From the NCBI GenBank assembly GCA_023333565.1, contig JAJKFH010004053.1, forward strand, positions 1,488,001-1,552,000: a stretch of DNA of 64,000 bases, read 5' to 3'. Source of the DNA: Puffinus mauretanicus. Its lineage: Eukaryota; Chordata; Aves; Procellariiformes; Procellariidae. The translations under genes were made by a program, and so were the position numbers. Under the pieces are notes generated by a model, which saw only the letters and a program-made list of their open reading frames with translations, made no database searches and was not told the origin of the DNA. Shown here one piece after another: positions 13,709 to 27,215 of the stretch (positions within the stretch are counted from its first letter, which is position 1; each line of letters opens with the position of its first letter).

Positions 13709-16700
13709 ATAAACCTGTTTTCCTCCTTTTAAAATAAATAGTCACCGATTTGCAATCTCTTGCTGAATAAACCTCAATTTTATCTAGTTTTAAATAATTT
13801 ATCTTTTTCCCTTTGTACATCTACAGTAATTGAAGTGTCAGCCTGAGAAAATGAATTATTTTGCATTCAACAAGCATTAGACCTTACGAAGTGAGTAATT
13901 CCTTTTTGTTCAAGAGCAAACAGTGGGAACCGAGGACTAAAAGAGTCGTGAACCTAGGCTTTGGGGAGGGTAAGAAGTTAGTTGCCGACCTTTCTGCTGA
14001 ATAGGCTGGACCAGCACTGGGCCAGGATCTATCAGCCTAAAAGGTCTGTATTTTCAGCTAAACGGGGACCTTAGGACATGGCTACACTTGGATTCTGTGT
14101 TTGTCACATTCTGTGAATGTATGTTATTATATGTTTAATGATTACCAGTACTGCTTTGCAAAAAGAAAAATATACTTTATGTGGGAGGGAGTATAAGCCT
14201 ATGTGTAAGTATTCGTGTGTCATGCAAAGGCTGTATACAGGAAAGTGTTTCTTTTGATGGCTAAACTGCCAGTTCACTCTAAAAGCAATAAATGGATGCA
14301 TTTAGGACATCGTGCTACAGGCCAAGAGGCTGTTTTGTCATGGGCATTCAGGTCCTCCAGAATTTTGTGACTGCAATCTGTTTTAATGATTCCAAATTCA
14401 TAGTTGTAGGCTTAAGCTGAGATCCTCAAAGTTTTTATTTCTGCTAGGTCTCTATTTTAGAAATTAAATTCCCTTAGGAAAAAAAAAAAAAACATTTAAA
14501 AAAAAAATTTATTCCAGTGCAAGGTAAGTGCCTAATTATGTTTGTCATTTGGAAGCATCCTTCCAAGACACAGCAGGGAAGTCAAGAGCTGCTAGTCCCT
14601 GCGCCTTCACCAAAAAAGCCATTCCCGGAAGATTTGGTTTCCACAGACAGAAGATTCGTTTTTAGATATCTATCGCATACTGACTGTAACTCTACATGGA
14701 TAACATCTGATATGATTAGAATGTGTTTTGTGTGTGTACAGCATATATATATGCTGTACATATATATATGCACATTTTGTCCATTTGGCAATAGTTGGAA
14801 GCATTTCTGAAGGTACCAAGCCCCATGCATGTGTAACAAAACACATTGCTTTTACTCCTTCTTAAGCAGTATCTGCTTGTATAGCACATAACACGACCTT
14901 GTTCTTGTGTAGCATGTTATCTGACAGAAATGAGAACAAATCCCATTCGAGTTTGCTTTTGGGCCAAATGAGCCTGTTGGAAATTTTCTAACTGAATTTT
15001 GAAATGCTGTCTTTTAGCCTCCAAAAGAGGAGTATTCAAGCAGCTAATACAACATATTTCAAAATCAACCAGAAAACTCATCACCAAATTCAACTGTTTT
15101 TAAGCCAGGCCTTTTAAAACAGAGATGTTGTCTTAAATATTATTTTTTAATATAGTGAACGTTGTTAGAACAAACTTCAAATTAACTTAGGACACCTAAC
15201 TCCACATGGCATGCAGAGAATGTCTAATTTGTTGAGAATTTAGATATTTTTAGGAAAACAATTTGTGCACTTATTCAACCATCATATTTCATCTTAACTT
15301 TAATAAGTTAGTTTTATCACTGTACTGATCATTTGTGAAATACTAGAGACATATACTGCAAACATTCAAATATCCCCATATTTTTCTCAGAAAATCTGAA
15401 TTAATAGACAAGCTAACAATCAAAAATTGTGTCCTCTGTCAGAAATTTGATCTTGTCAAATTAACAACTATTACTTCTGGGAAGGGTTTAGCCCAATCGG
15501 TCTCACCAGAAGTATTGGATAAAGACACAAACTCACTTCAGAAGAAATTAGCAGAGAAGTAACCTTATTTATCACTAAAATCAAAGCAGTAGTGTACCTT
15601 GTTTATTTTTATTTACGCTGGCAGAAAGCAAGTGGCGTAGTGTCAGGTGACATCACTGCAGGAAAAATTCCGAGAACACATCCTTAAAGTTGACTTTAAA
15701 TATGAGTTGTTTCAGCTTCTTTGGCCGTGACTCCATTGTTGAATTATTCAGGTACTGCTCTTGCTGGCTATACTTTTGTCACCGTATGTCAACATTTAAT
15801 ATATGTCAGAAAGGTTAACAGTTGTTTCTAAAGGGAGAATGTCAACTTCCCATATAGCTGGGATGCTCAGTGGTCTAGAACATGGTGACTGGTAAATCTT
15901 TTTTAACATCCACTTGTTTTTCCACAGTAATATTAGTTTTACCTGAGAATTTCTGTTTTCCTTTTAGGAGAAAGGGTTTTTTTCCTACGTGAAAGTAGCA
16001 GAAATTTCATTTTAGTCAGAACTCTCATAGGAGTGAACACTAAAAATAGCCCAAGTGCTACTGAGGGTAAAACGCAGCTTACACAACTGGAGCAAAACAC
16101 AACTTGTATGAATCCATAATGCAAGCAGAGTTTAAGAGGTACTGTGAGGTGACTCCCCATATTCTCAACTCAGAAGAGCAAGTTGAGTGCAAATCCTAGT
16201 CAAGCACAGTATAATCATTTTAAACCCAGAAAAGTCCTTACCTATCTGAGAAAGGCAGGAAAACAAAGCAGATAAATTCTCCCCAACCCAATCTAGTTGT
16301 GTCTTCTTCATAAGATTAAAGCACACACCTATGAGGCCACAATTTTAGCAAAGAATAAGATTTTTTCCTAGTTCCTGAAACATAGCTGATAAATTGGGCA
16401 GCATGTAAATAGTCCCACATCAGTGAAAATGCTAAATCTCAATAGAATAAAACTTAGTCTCGATGGAATAAACACAAACACTGGTGACTGTTCTTTCTCA
16501 TGCCCTATACCCAGAAGGAACTTTTAATTTTTGGTGGAAGGGGACAACCATCAGCTCATTAAAACATGGGCACATCACAGAGAAGCCAGCAGAAGTCAGC
16601 TCTGTTACCTCAGTCTGGCCAGGACATAATTTGTCTTCCTGGGTGCTGTACTCCTTGTCTCTTCAGCAAGCCAAGTTTCTTTCAGTTAGTTGCAAAACAG

Positions 16701-16899
16701 TCCAATGCATGGATAATTATTTGGCCTTTTAAAATGAACTCTGTAAATTCAGTAAATTCTAGTAAACTCTGTAAATTCTAGTAAATTAACTGGTGTCAAA
16801 TTCAAAGTAGGTATGAGTTTCTTCAAGAGACTTTTTTCTGAAAACAGTTCTGTATGTTTCTTTAAGCCAGAGCAGTTAAAATCAAAATGGTGTCTGTTT
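13709..16899. other. Unannotated AT-rich DNA
   Basis: This holds poly-A/T runs near 14,478-14,510 and the 26-bp palindrome listed separately. Nothing else is recognised. Confidence 0.5.
14735..14760. repeat. 26-bp perfect palindrome with AT core
   Basis: TGTACAGC at the left, an alternating AT core, and GCTGTACA at the right are perfectly self-complementary. The left arm continues a TG run and the right side continues into a second ATATAT stretch, so it could have arisen from dinucleotide slippage. Confidence 0.9.
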
Positions 16900-18005
16900 T
16901 GACAACAGTGTCCTTAGCCGCTCCATGAAGCGAAGGAACATGCCTTCCAGCTCTTTCACCAGCTGTGTTGCCCTCCTCTGGACACATTCAAGGACGTTCA
17001 CATCCTTCTTAAATTGTGGGGCCCAGAACTGCACACAATACTCAAGGTGAGGCTGCACCAACGCTGAACACAGCGGGATGATCACCTCTTCTGACCGGCT
17101 GGTTATGCCGTGTTTGGTGCACCCCAGGATGCGGTTTGCCCTCTCGGCTGCCAGGGCACACTGCTGACTCGTACTGAGCCTGCGGCCGACCAGCACCCCC
17201 AGGTCCCTTTCTGCAAGGCGGCTCTCCAGCCACTCCTCTCCCAATTTAGACTTCTGTCCAGCGTTACTCCATCCCAGGTGCAGAATCCAGCATTTGTTCT
17301 TGTTAAATTTCATCCCATTAATCATTGCTCAGTGCTCCAGTCTGTCTAGATCCCTCTGCAAGGCCTCTTGTCCCTTGGGAGAGTCAACAGCACCTCCCAG
17401 GTTGGCATCATCAGCAAACTTACTAACGGTGCATTCAACTCTGGCATCCAGATCATTGATAAAAATACTGAACAGAACTGGCCCTAGAATTGAGCCCTGA
17501 GGAACACCACTAGTGACTGGCCACCAGCCAGATGTTGCCCCATTCACCACAACCCTTTGAGCCCTGCCATTCAGCCAGTCCTTCACCCAGTGCACCATGA
17601 ACCTGCTCATCCCACAGTTGGACAACTTGTCCAGAAGGATGCTGTGAGGGACAGTATCAAAAGCCTTACTAAAAATCCAGAAAAACTACATCCACTACCT
17701 TCCCTTCATCCACTGGGCGGATGACTTTATCATAGAAGGATATCAAATAAGTTAGACAGGACTTTCCCTTCATGAACTCATGTTGACTGTGCCTGATGAT
17801 TGCATTGTCCTTTAAATGCCTTTCAGTAGCACCCAGTATGATGATCTCCATAATTTTTCCAGGAACTGGGGTTGGACCAACAGGTTTGTAGGTTCCTTGG
17901 TCTTCCCTCATGCCCTGGAATAACATTGGCTGGTCTCCAGCCAGCAGGGACCTCCCCAGACTCCCTTTGGTAGATAATTGAGAGAGGTCCTGCTGTAACA
18001 TCCAC
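16900..18005 (-). mobile_element. CR1 LINE, minus strand, lacking both 5' part and 3' end
   Basis: Read on the minus strand, the element runs from a pre-RT segment ([39 protein letters not shown]) through the RT ([20 protein letters not shown]; intact FADD box at 17,407-17,418) to [19 protein letters not shown] and stops near 16,900 without 3' UTR or tail. Damage includes a frameshift in a T-run near 17,670 and a Trp-to-stop change (TGA at 17,329-17,331). It differs in sequence type from the plus-strand copy that abuts it, so it is a separate, probably older, insertion. Confidence 0.9.
17329..17625 (-). pseudogene. CR1 reverse-transcriptase core with intact FADD
   Basis: The 98-codon minus-strand frame covers [38 protein letters not shown], the catalytic FADD box, and [11 protein letters not shown] before the TGA. 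It continues in the same frame after the stop as the 147-codon segment at 16,882-17,325 (NKNKCWILHLGWSNAG, ERDLGVLVGRRL, NRILGCTKHG). Confidence 0.88.
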
Positions 18006-18685
18006 TAACATTGGTAGATGAAAAATTAGATATGAGCCAGCAATGTGCGCCTGCAGCCCAGCAGGCCAACCGTATCCTGGGCTGCATCAAAAGAAGCATA
18101 GCCAGCAGGTCGAGGGAGGTGATTCTCCCCCTCTACTCTGCTCTCTTGAGACCCCACCTGGAGTCCTGCGTCCAGTTCTGGGGCCCCCAGGACAAGACAG
18201 ACATGGAGCTGTTAGAGTGTGTCCAGAGGAGGGCCAGGAAGATGATCAGAGGAACACCTCTCCTATGAAGAAAGGCTGAGAGAGTTGGGGTTGTTCAGCC
18301 TGGAACAGAGAAGGCTCCAGGGAGACCTTATTATGGCCTTTCAAGTACTTAAAGGGGGCTTATAAGAAAGATGGAGAGAGACTTTTTACCAAGGCCTGTT
18401 GCAACAGGACAAGGGGCAATGGTTTTAAACTGAAAGAGGGTAGATTTAGATTGGCTATAAGGAAGAAATTTTTCACAATGAGGGTGGTGAGACCCTGGAA
18501 CAGGTTACCCAGAGAAGTTGTGGATGCCCCATCACTGGATGTGTTCAAGGTCAGGTTAGATGGGGCTTTGAGCAGCCTGATCTAGTGGAAGATGTCCCTG
18601 CCCATGGCAGAGGGGTTGGAACCAGATGATCTTCAAAAGTACCTTCCGACCCAAACCATTCTGTGATTCTGTGATTCTGTGATCT
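18006..18685 (+). mobile_element. CR1 LINE 3' end, plus strand, head-to-head with the previous copy
   Basis: The copy starts at [20 protein letters not shown], runs through [20 protein letters not shown] and [14 protein letters not shown], is frameshifted near 18,255, and continues with the familiar nucleotide 3' region (GTTGTTCAGCCTGGAACAGA, CAGGTTACCCAGAGAAGTTG). It ends with repeated ATTCTGTG units at about 18,658-18,682. It is 5'-truncated like most CR1 insertions. It overlaps in homology with the neighbouring minus copy, so a single twin-primed (inverted) insertion is not a simple explanation. Confidence 0.93.
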
Positions 18686-21251
18686 CACAGAATTTGGAAA
18701 AAGTATTAATAATAGCTCTGGTGACCTGGTAAGTTCAGATTGTGTGAGCATATTTTGCCCTCCTAAATTCTTCCAGTGGATATTTTTTTATCTTTCTCAA
18801 ATAACAGATACCTATATTTAGAATTGTTATGTATTATTGTGTTCAAAAACAGGGAAGAAAGCCAAGTATTTTGAACTTTCAAATTTATCTCTTATATTTT
18901 TGTGAATTTTGGGGGTATTTCTCATTCCTCCCTACCAGCTCACCCTTCTCTAGAACACACCTTCCCTGGGGTCAGTTTAGGCACCTCTTAAAGAAAGATT
19001 TGGTGGATACTTTTGTTCTAATTCCTTATCTGCCACCTCTTAACTTTGTTAAAATTATTACTGAGTAGGATTCATTTTCTTCATTTTATTCCAGGCGTCT
19101 CTTTTAAAGGCATTTCATAGGTAACCATTTTTAAGTTATTCTTACTTTTATTGAGCCTTACCTTTGTGCATGTATCTACCACGTAGGTCACAGAGGGCAA
19201 ATACGTAGTTTCAAGCCACAGCTGATGGTACAGTTAGCTTATAAATCCATATTTCCATGAAAGTCATGGCCCAGGATGCCACAGGAAGTATTACAGAATT
19301 GTAATGAGACTCAGTCTCCATTCATTCTTATGCAACCGGTATTGTGTACAAAAGCATAGGAAAGACTCTTAACATCTAATTTTGCTATTCATAATGGGGT
19401 GGGCACAGCCTGGCTTTAAAAAGGACTTTAACTTTATTCCTTGTATCTGGCCTAAAAAATAATTTGGGAAAAAAAAAAAATTTGTCGTTCTCCACTGAAA
19501 TTTAATTTTACAATGTTTCTAAATGTGTGATTCCGATCAACCATATATCTTGGGGAAAACAACTAGGCTTTATATCACATTCTGACTTTGCATAAAATTC
19601 CAGATGATACGTTCAGAAGTTCATGCCAAGAAAGAAAATAGATTGTTTCCACATAAAATGCATCTTTGATACAAATCTACCATTTATAAAGCAGAGAGAC
19701 ATTAAGTGCTTTAGCCCAGGCATCTTGACTTTTCCTGAATCCTTAACAAAAATTCCAAATGTGCAAAGGATGCCTTTCTTTTTGTTTTTTGAATGCACTG
19801 AATAGTGTTAAAAGCATTACTCAAACTCATGTCTGGTATTTTTTTAAGTGGTCACTTGTTATGCAAAGAAATATGAATTTAGATTATGAGATGTTTATCT
19901 CCTTGCACATACTTTTGCTTAAATTATTTACGAAATCTCTTTTGCCAAGACAAGAAAATTGCACTTTTGGAATCCACACAGCATTGTTTTGTTATTCCTT
20001 AAGTTGTTTTGCATCTCTTAAGTGTTAATGGGTGTCTCTCTCCAACTCCACCCAAAAGTTTTTCAAAACCCATTTTAATCATGCGATATATCATCAAGCT
20101 AAACACTTGATCGAGTGTCTGGCTCCACTGAAGTTGCCAGCAAAATGTTCTTTGACTTCAAGAGACAAAACAGCAGAATGAATCTGATGGGTTTTCAAGT
20201 ATAGCTCGAGTTACATCAGTGAAACAGTGCGGATCCAAGCCGTCTCATTTCTCCTGTTAGGATGACTGGTTCAGCTGGAAACTTCTCAAGTTTACTTGGA
20301 GCTGACCATAAGGCCAGATTTTGATTCTTTACATGCACCATCAGGAACGGCTAGTTTCCAATGAAAAGTGAAACTTCCACTTGCATTTCAATCTAAACAT
20401 TTGCCCTTTCCTTAGTGCACTACATACAGAGGTAAAACAAGATCTGGGATTTTTCAAAGTCTCAAATTGGGATACTTGTCAATTTAAGTCTTACATTCTA
20501 TAAGTAATTTCTTTAGGCTCAGGGAGTATAGAATACTAACACCTGTTGGATTCATAACAGCAAATGACTTCTCAGGATACTACTTCATTAGCATTTTTCA
20601 CCTGTCTTATCAAAACTGCAGAGCTTGCAGGAGTACAATGGACATTGCAAAAAGTAGGAATACAGAGGAATACTGAGGGTTCATACTAGCAATGCAACGT
20701 TTTTTGCTTGAGTGTATTTTATTGCAGATTCAAGCGAAAGGCCCCTTTCTTGCAAAACTTGAAATAATACTCATCTTTTGAAGACAAGGGTCTTCCTTTG
20801 AGCACATTTGTAGTGGGAACTGGAGAGGATGTAGTAGAGAAAGCTGTACAGTGGATAGGTGGCCTTGCTGGGATTGCAACAGTAGCAAAATGGATCAGGC
20901 CACTTTTACAGTGATGGCTTTAATGGAAATAGTGAAGCAGTTCATATCGGAGCTGTTTGCTTCCTTGTGGGATGAAGACAGTTCAGCTGAAGGCTCATCC
21001 CACTCGCAGCAGGCACTGTCTCAATGGAGATCCAAACTCTTACGTCATTGCTCACATCGTGACAAAAATAATGTCACTCAAGGTTCTTGGCTATACCAGT
21101 GCTTCAATTTCTAATCCTTAACAGATTGCAGTATCTTCCTTTGTATATCTTATTAGAGTACAGCAAAAGCTCGTTTGAGGACTAATTCAACTGCAAGCAT
21201 TGAGCCAAAAGTACTTATTGTATGCTCTGGACAATTAATATATACTTACTT

Positions 21252-21275
21252 GCCATTTGCTTTCAAGCAAATGGC
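21252..21275. repeat. Perfect 10-bp hairpin, 4-nt loop
   Basis: GCCATTTGCT, loop TTCA, then AGCAAATGGC. There is no flanking structure that suggests a small RNA gene. Confidence 0.85.
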
Positions 21276-23809
21276 TTGGTCACTTATGTCTCTAATTTAA
21301 AGAGATTAAGACAGTTTAGCAGCTGGTAGGAAATTAGAAAATGACAGCAAGATTTTCCTCTGCACAAAGTATTTCAGCACTGAAACATGCTGGAGCAGTA
21401 ACATACCTGGCCCAGGAGGTGCAGGCATACCAGAACTTCTGTGGTTGCAGTATTCTTTTGGTGTGGTTGCTCTGGTACTTCAAAGATCTGTTCTCTCTGT
21501 CCTGTGCATTTTTCCACATTCAAAACAATGCTATTAGTGAGATGAGCTTCCAAGCAGATCCTAGCAGTGAGGGTTAGATCAGCCTTTGGAAGAAGTGCAA
21601 ACCTTCTAAATTCTCCAGAAAAAATCCACACCATCTTAACTGGGCAGTAATACTTTTTGTCAATTTAGTGGACAACATAATCTGGTCTCTGAGTAGGCAG
21701 TTTTACAACCTATGGCTTTTCAAGTGCCTGAGGAAAAGGAATATTACAGTTACACTTCTACTGCATCTTTAAGAATAGTCTTTCTGCTTTAAAAGTTCCC
21801 CTAATAGGACACTGAAAGGTAACAAGATAGGGATTTCACACTGAAATAGCAATTTTTAATCTTTCCAACTGTGATTATTTTCCTGATTGCACATTAAAAT
21901 GTATCTGATTCACTTGCACATAGATTTAATTATGATTTAATTCTCTGATGAGGATAAGAACTTGTCATACTTTTTTAGGAGTATGTTTTGCAATGCAAGG
22001 TCCTTTTGAGGCAGTATTTCAGCATGAAGTTACTTGAGGCTTTGGCCAAAGTACTTTTTCACTAAAAGGTTTGTATTTTTATTAGAAACTGTTAGTAATT
22101 TGATCTGCTGTTGAAATTGTTGGGGAGGAGGGGGGAGAGACTAATTTCCTAGTAATGTGTTTGCACTTCTTAGTTCAGTATTCAGGCACAAGATTGTATT
22201 TTCCAGTTTGTTAGAAGTAAAAGTGTAGGTATCTTGATGTAAAATAGAGTGCATAAAATGTAAGGTTTATGTGTCATTATCTGAGTACTGTGTACTGTGA
22301 ATTATAACTGCACCTTTATTACTAATTACATAATGAAAAATCCATATCTGTGACATGAATTGTTGGAAACCTTGTCTTTAAATGAATACATTTCAGTATG
22401 TAGGTAAACTTACAAATGTTTTGCATTTTCTGATAAATTCACATCATGAATTGATGTTGCCTGTTTCCAATGATACATGCATTCAGCTGCGTGTGAAAAC
22501 AGTAGCAAACATCTAGAGCTCGCTTGAAGTCAGCTGAAAGTGAATTACAAAGTTGTTATGTGACAACAGCTCTGGTACTGAGATGAGAATAAGTAGTGTC
22601 CATAAATATCAGTACTTGTTTAATGATACGACAGTTTCTTGGTATTCTATAATCTGTTATTTGCTGTCAGTGAGGAGACCAGATACTCAAAGTTACTTCA
22701 TTTTGTTGTAATTGTTGTAAGAACAATTCTAGACAAAAGATAAGATGCAAAATGATCCTCAGGCACTTAAAATGCAACTGAAACAAAAGCAGTCCAAGCT
22801 CTATAAAGCAGGAGCACACCTGAGCAGTGAAATGCAGCAACAGCACAGGTGTCTGAGTTTCCTACTTAAAATTTTTCACATCTCCAAACCTGTGTTACTG
22901 TATGTTTTTACATAGTCAGTGTCTTGGCTGGACCAACAGTGGGGTCCACAAACTAAGCATCTCCTGAAGGTCCTGATTTGCTAGGTAGACTAGAGCACGC
23001 TTGGAATATGCTGGGCTAAGCTGAAGAAGAAAATATACGCCTGGAGAAGAAGGTAATGATGATGTTTTGGATGATGATACAAGTTTTTGCCGAGTAGCCT
23101 CAACAGAGTACTCACCTAGGAGGTACGACACCTGGATTCTGGACTTCCCTCAGCCCCACTGTGTGTGTTGAGTACCACAGCTGCCCTGCACTTCCCATTC
23201 CCTCTGCTGAGCTTACAGGATCACTGTGCAATCAAAAATGCAAATCTTGAGGGAGGGAGCGGAAAAGAAGCAATTTGGGGGACCAGCTGGGATATTTGTT
23301 GAGAAGGGAGAAAATAGGTTCTGGGTTTTGCATCCCGATTTTTTTCCATGGTTACAATGAAAGAATTCTCTTTGAATACTTGTAAATACAGTTTAGGTTT
23401 GATTATCTAAATGACAGTTATCTGAATACTATTAGATGCCAAAATAGTCTCTGAAGAGAATCATAAAACCAGTTAATTAAGTGTTAAAAGTGATATTAAC
23501 AAGCATATGCTAAGAACAAAAATACTGGCCCAGGTGGGCACTGTCAGGAGTTAAACTATATGTTGTGCTGCACAGATTCAGGTGTTGTTTCATGGAGAAT
23601 TGTGGCTGTACAATATTGCGGCAACAGTCCAGGTGGACTCTGACATGCTTGAACTGTTAAGCTTATTCAAATCCACTAAATGATGTACCTTCTGGTAAAG
23701 ACAACAAACGCTGTGTGATAGGAATAGGAACAGGAACTCAGGAAACTGCTTCTTACTCCTGTTGTTTTCTTGTGCCCACACATCCTCACGGAGCATATCA
23801 GCGTAAAGA

Positions 23810-23834
23810 GTGTGCGCACACGCGTGTGTGTGTG
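23810..23834. repeat. 25-bp alternating purine-pyrimidine tract (GT/GC)
   Basis: The run GTGTGCGCACACGCGTGTGT and onward alternates purine and pyrimidine without a break, the composition known to favour left-handed DNA. It is a short microsatellite-like tract. Confidence 0.85.
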
Positions 23835-26115
23835 ATCATGAAGTTTTTCATGGGGATCTGACGAGTCTACCCTAAGCCTCCCTTAGATGCGTCTCTAACT
23901 TTATGGGACAAAATTTCTAAGTGAAATATCAGACTGGGACAGAACTTCTCAAAAGTGTAGAAGACTTCTCAAAAGCTGTGAGATATGATGGATACAGCCT
24001 CTGGAAGCAGACCGCAGGCTGCCTATTTGGAAATTCTCTGAAGAGGAGCTGGAAAAGATCTGCCCGTTACTCTTTTTGGAAATCGCTTTTTCAGGGTGGT
24101 GCTGTTCTCTCTCAGCTTAGTGTTATCATTCTTGGTGATGAGAGAGCATCCCCTGCTCTCAGAAAGAGCACCTTTGCTGTGAGAGAAGAGGATTTCTTAC
24201 AAAATGTTTCCTTTCCACTTACAGGATTTTTCAGCAGTGTGCTGACTTGGGCTTTTCACAACAGTGCTATGATGGAAACAAAACAACATTACTGGCTCAT
24301 ACTCCAGGAGGTGCTAGTAACTAGAATCCTTTGTCATTCCTTGCCTGACTAATGCCTATGTTTCTTAGCTTTTCACTCTTGAATGCAAAGATATGTTTAA
24401 GAAAATGAAGCTTGAAGGCAGTAAAAAGAAAAAAAGAGAGTTACTCTTATTCATGAAATCCATATGTTTCAAGACCTCATTTATGGCCTTGCTAGGCTGA
24501 ATACAATACAGATTTATTTCTCTTATGCTTGGAAAGGAAATCTTTCCCTGGACTCAGGAGAACAGTTACTGCATTTTGTGACTTTATTTAAAAATGAACC
24601 AGGAAATAAAATACTTTGTAATGGAGTGAAGTCTAACCTATTAATATTAAGTTACCATGTCTTTTACAATTCCAAATGTGCAGGGACTTTTTGCTTAACG
24701 TAACACTAGAGAAAGTGATTAGGTTTTTTTGTATTGAAACCTCTCTTTCTTTTTCCCGTATTCTCTTTGAAGTAGTGCGAGTAACACTTTAAAATGTGTC
24801 AAAAGTTATTCTAACTCAGGAATGGGCACTGACCCAGAATTCCAGTGATCATTTACAAATTTAAACAGAATAGCACTTTCTTTTCATGTGAAATCCTAGC
24901 TCCATTCAACTTCTTAGCACAGATTTTCGTCATTTTGCTGTGCTTTTAAAGCACTTACTGCTTTTCCATTGGGAAGAGCATCATCTATTATTTATCTACA
25001 GCTTCAAGCAGCCTCTTTGCATGCTGCTTTCCCACATGAAGCAGCCGGCACTATTTCAGCAGGAGAGTAAGTTTTATGGAACATAAGACTTCATTAAAAA
25101 GTTTTCAAGTAACATCTATGTATTTGTACTGACTTTTTCATAATGCTTGATTTTCATTTTGTTTTGCATAAGTAAAACCTCTGTGCACCATTTTAGGAAA
25201 GTACACATGCAAATGCTTTTTGGGTTTTGATGAAATTACCTGTTCCCTCCCCTATAGTAGTGGAAAGATGTGTGTGCTGCCTTGTGACTTGAAACATAAG
25301 GCATTTCTTCTCTGTCATAGGCCTTTAAAAATTGAAAACACAGAGTAGTGCTGTAGTCTGTCTGTTACAGTGTGGCAGAATTGCATTTAACATTTCAGTC
25401 TGTTAGCGGGTGTTGAACCTCAGAAGGAAAAATAGATTGGTACCATTGACCTGTTAGGACAGGGACTTATTATGCTACTCAGAGAGAAAGGAGGTATGGT
25501 TGGCCACCAGAGAAGAATCTAGGCTACGGCTAAAGCTATACTTGGTTAAGTCTTCTGGGAAAAAAAATTGTGGAAAAAGACAAACTGAAGTGTCAAGTAC
25601 CTCAGTTAACTTGGCTTGTGATATTACATTGCTCAAGTGAGGATATTTTAATATAGAAAGCCCTATCCTTCATATAACACATTATATCTGCTGCAACAAT
25701 ATGTAAACGAAGAGTGCATTGCCCTGTGTTGCAGCTTTACTCCAGCTGTTTACATATTTCCAAGATTCTGAGCACGGTCAGGTAGCACCTGTTTCTTATT
25801 TTCAGTTCCTAGAGATCTGGCTTTGCTTCATTTTGCTCCCTAAGTTTGCTACAACCTGAGATCCAAAATGGTCAGTTAAGTTAGAAAATGCCATAAACAT
25901 TTCAAAGTTTTTCCCCTTTCACAGTAAATATGACACCAAACTTGTGCATTTGAGATATGATTTGGGACACTTTGTCCGCACTTGTTTGGAATATATAGCA
26001 TATCTCAGACATGGTTTGGTTGCTCATGAGTAAATTTAAGTAAATTCTTGATACAGAGTGAAAAACCCACCATAACCATTGTGCGTTTGTAATCCTTCTA
26101 TTACTTCATTCACAT

Positions 26116-27215
26116 ACAGAATCGCAGAAAAGTCAAAGTTGGAAGGAACCTCTGGAGATCATCTGGTCCAGCCTACTGGGTTGGACCCAGAGCAAGGCTT
26201 GGATTAGGCTATCCAGGGCCCCATCAAGCTGTCTTGAATGTTTCCAGTGAAGGAGATTTCACCACTTCTCCGGGCCACCGGAGAATTCCAGTGTTTAATT
26301 GTTCTCCCAGTGAAGAGTTTCTTTTCTGTTCAGATGGAATTTACCCTGAAGCAACTTGTGCCCTTTGCTCCTTGTCTTATCACTGGGCATCCCTGTGAAG
26401 AGAGTGCCTCCGTCCGCTCTATGACTACCTTGTAGGTATTGCAAGACTGTGGTTAAATCCCCCTGAGCCTTCTCTTCTCTAGGCTGAACACAGCCAATTC
26501 CAGCAACCTTTCCTCCTATGTCAACTTCTCCAACCCTCTGATCATTTTGGTGGCTTTCTGCTGGACTCCCTCGAATTTTCCTTGTTTCTCCTGAACGGGG
26601 GAGACAGGACTTGGTAGAGCAGAACAGGATACAGTGTTTCAGGCTTGGCCTAACAAGCGCAGACTGGATGGGACAATCCCACATCCCTCCATCTGCTGGC
26701 TGTGCTCCTGTTGGTGCAGCCTAGGACATGCCTTGCTGTGCAGCAGGACCCCCAGGGCCTTTTCCACAGAGCTGCTCACCCCGCAGTCAGACCCCACCCC
26801 ATACTGCTGTGTGCAATTATTCAGGATGCAGGTGTTCACATTTATGTTGGTTAAACCTCTTGTTCTTGTTCTTAAATCTTCTTGTTCCAATCTTCCAGCC
26901 GCTTGACATGTTTCTGTGTGGTGACTCTTGTTCCTGGCTTACCTATCTCTCCTTCCACTTTGGTGTCAACCACAAACTTGGTGAGGGTGCATTCACTCTT
27001 GTCACCCAGATCATTTCTAAAGATATTGAATAGTATTGGAGCCATATGCACCCTGATGAACTCCAGTGATGACCAGCTGGAAGTTGAACTTTAAGCCATT
27101 ACTCACCACCCTTTGAGTCCAGCAGGTTGGCTGGTTTTCCACCCATCTTGTGGTGCATCTGTTCAGTTCATTTCTTACCTGCTTGTCCATAACAAAATGT
27201 GCATGAGGCATCATG
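26116..27215 (-). mobile_element. Old CR1 LINE, minus strand, about 1.1 kb with 3' end
   Basis: The 3' end is at the left (AGAATCGCAGAAAAGTCAAA, then GGAACCTCTGGAGATCATCT), matching the reverse complement of a CR1 3' UTR. Further right are degraded coding blocks: LQYLQG, TSDKTR-like text, the RT FADD region decayed to FVVD near 26,965, and WVENQPTCWTQRVVSNGLK near 27,130. Numerous indels and stops make it the most decayed typical CR1 here. The right end is cut close to the ERV LTR at 27,233. Confidence 0.88.

Larger units (their letters stand above)
18686..26115. other. Unannotated AT-rich DNA
   Basis: No transposon remnant is recognisable by eye. It contains the small hairpin at 21.25 kb, the alternating GT/GC tract at 23.8 kb and one 143-codon open frame (23,921-24,352, plus) with no recognisable domain. 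Confidence 0.5.

Noticed and set aside
14515..14530. Acceptor-like CCAG followed six bases later by a consensus donor GTAAGT
   Set aside because: The implied exon would be about 6 nt and lies beside poly-A runs; chance matches of this kind are expected in 64 kb.
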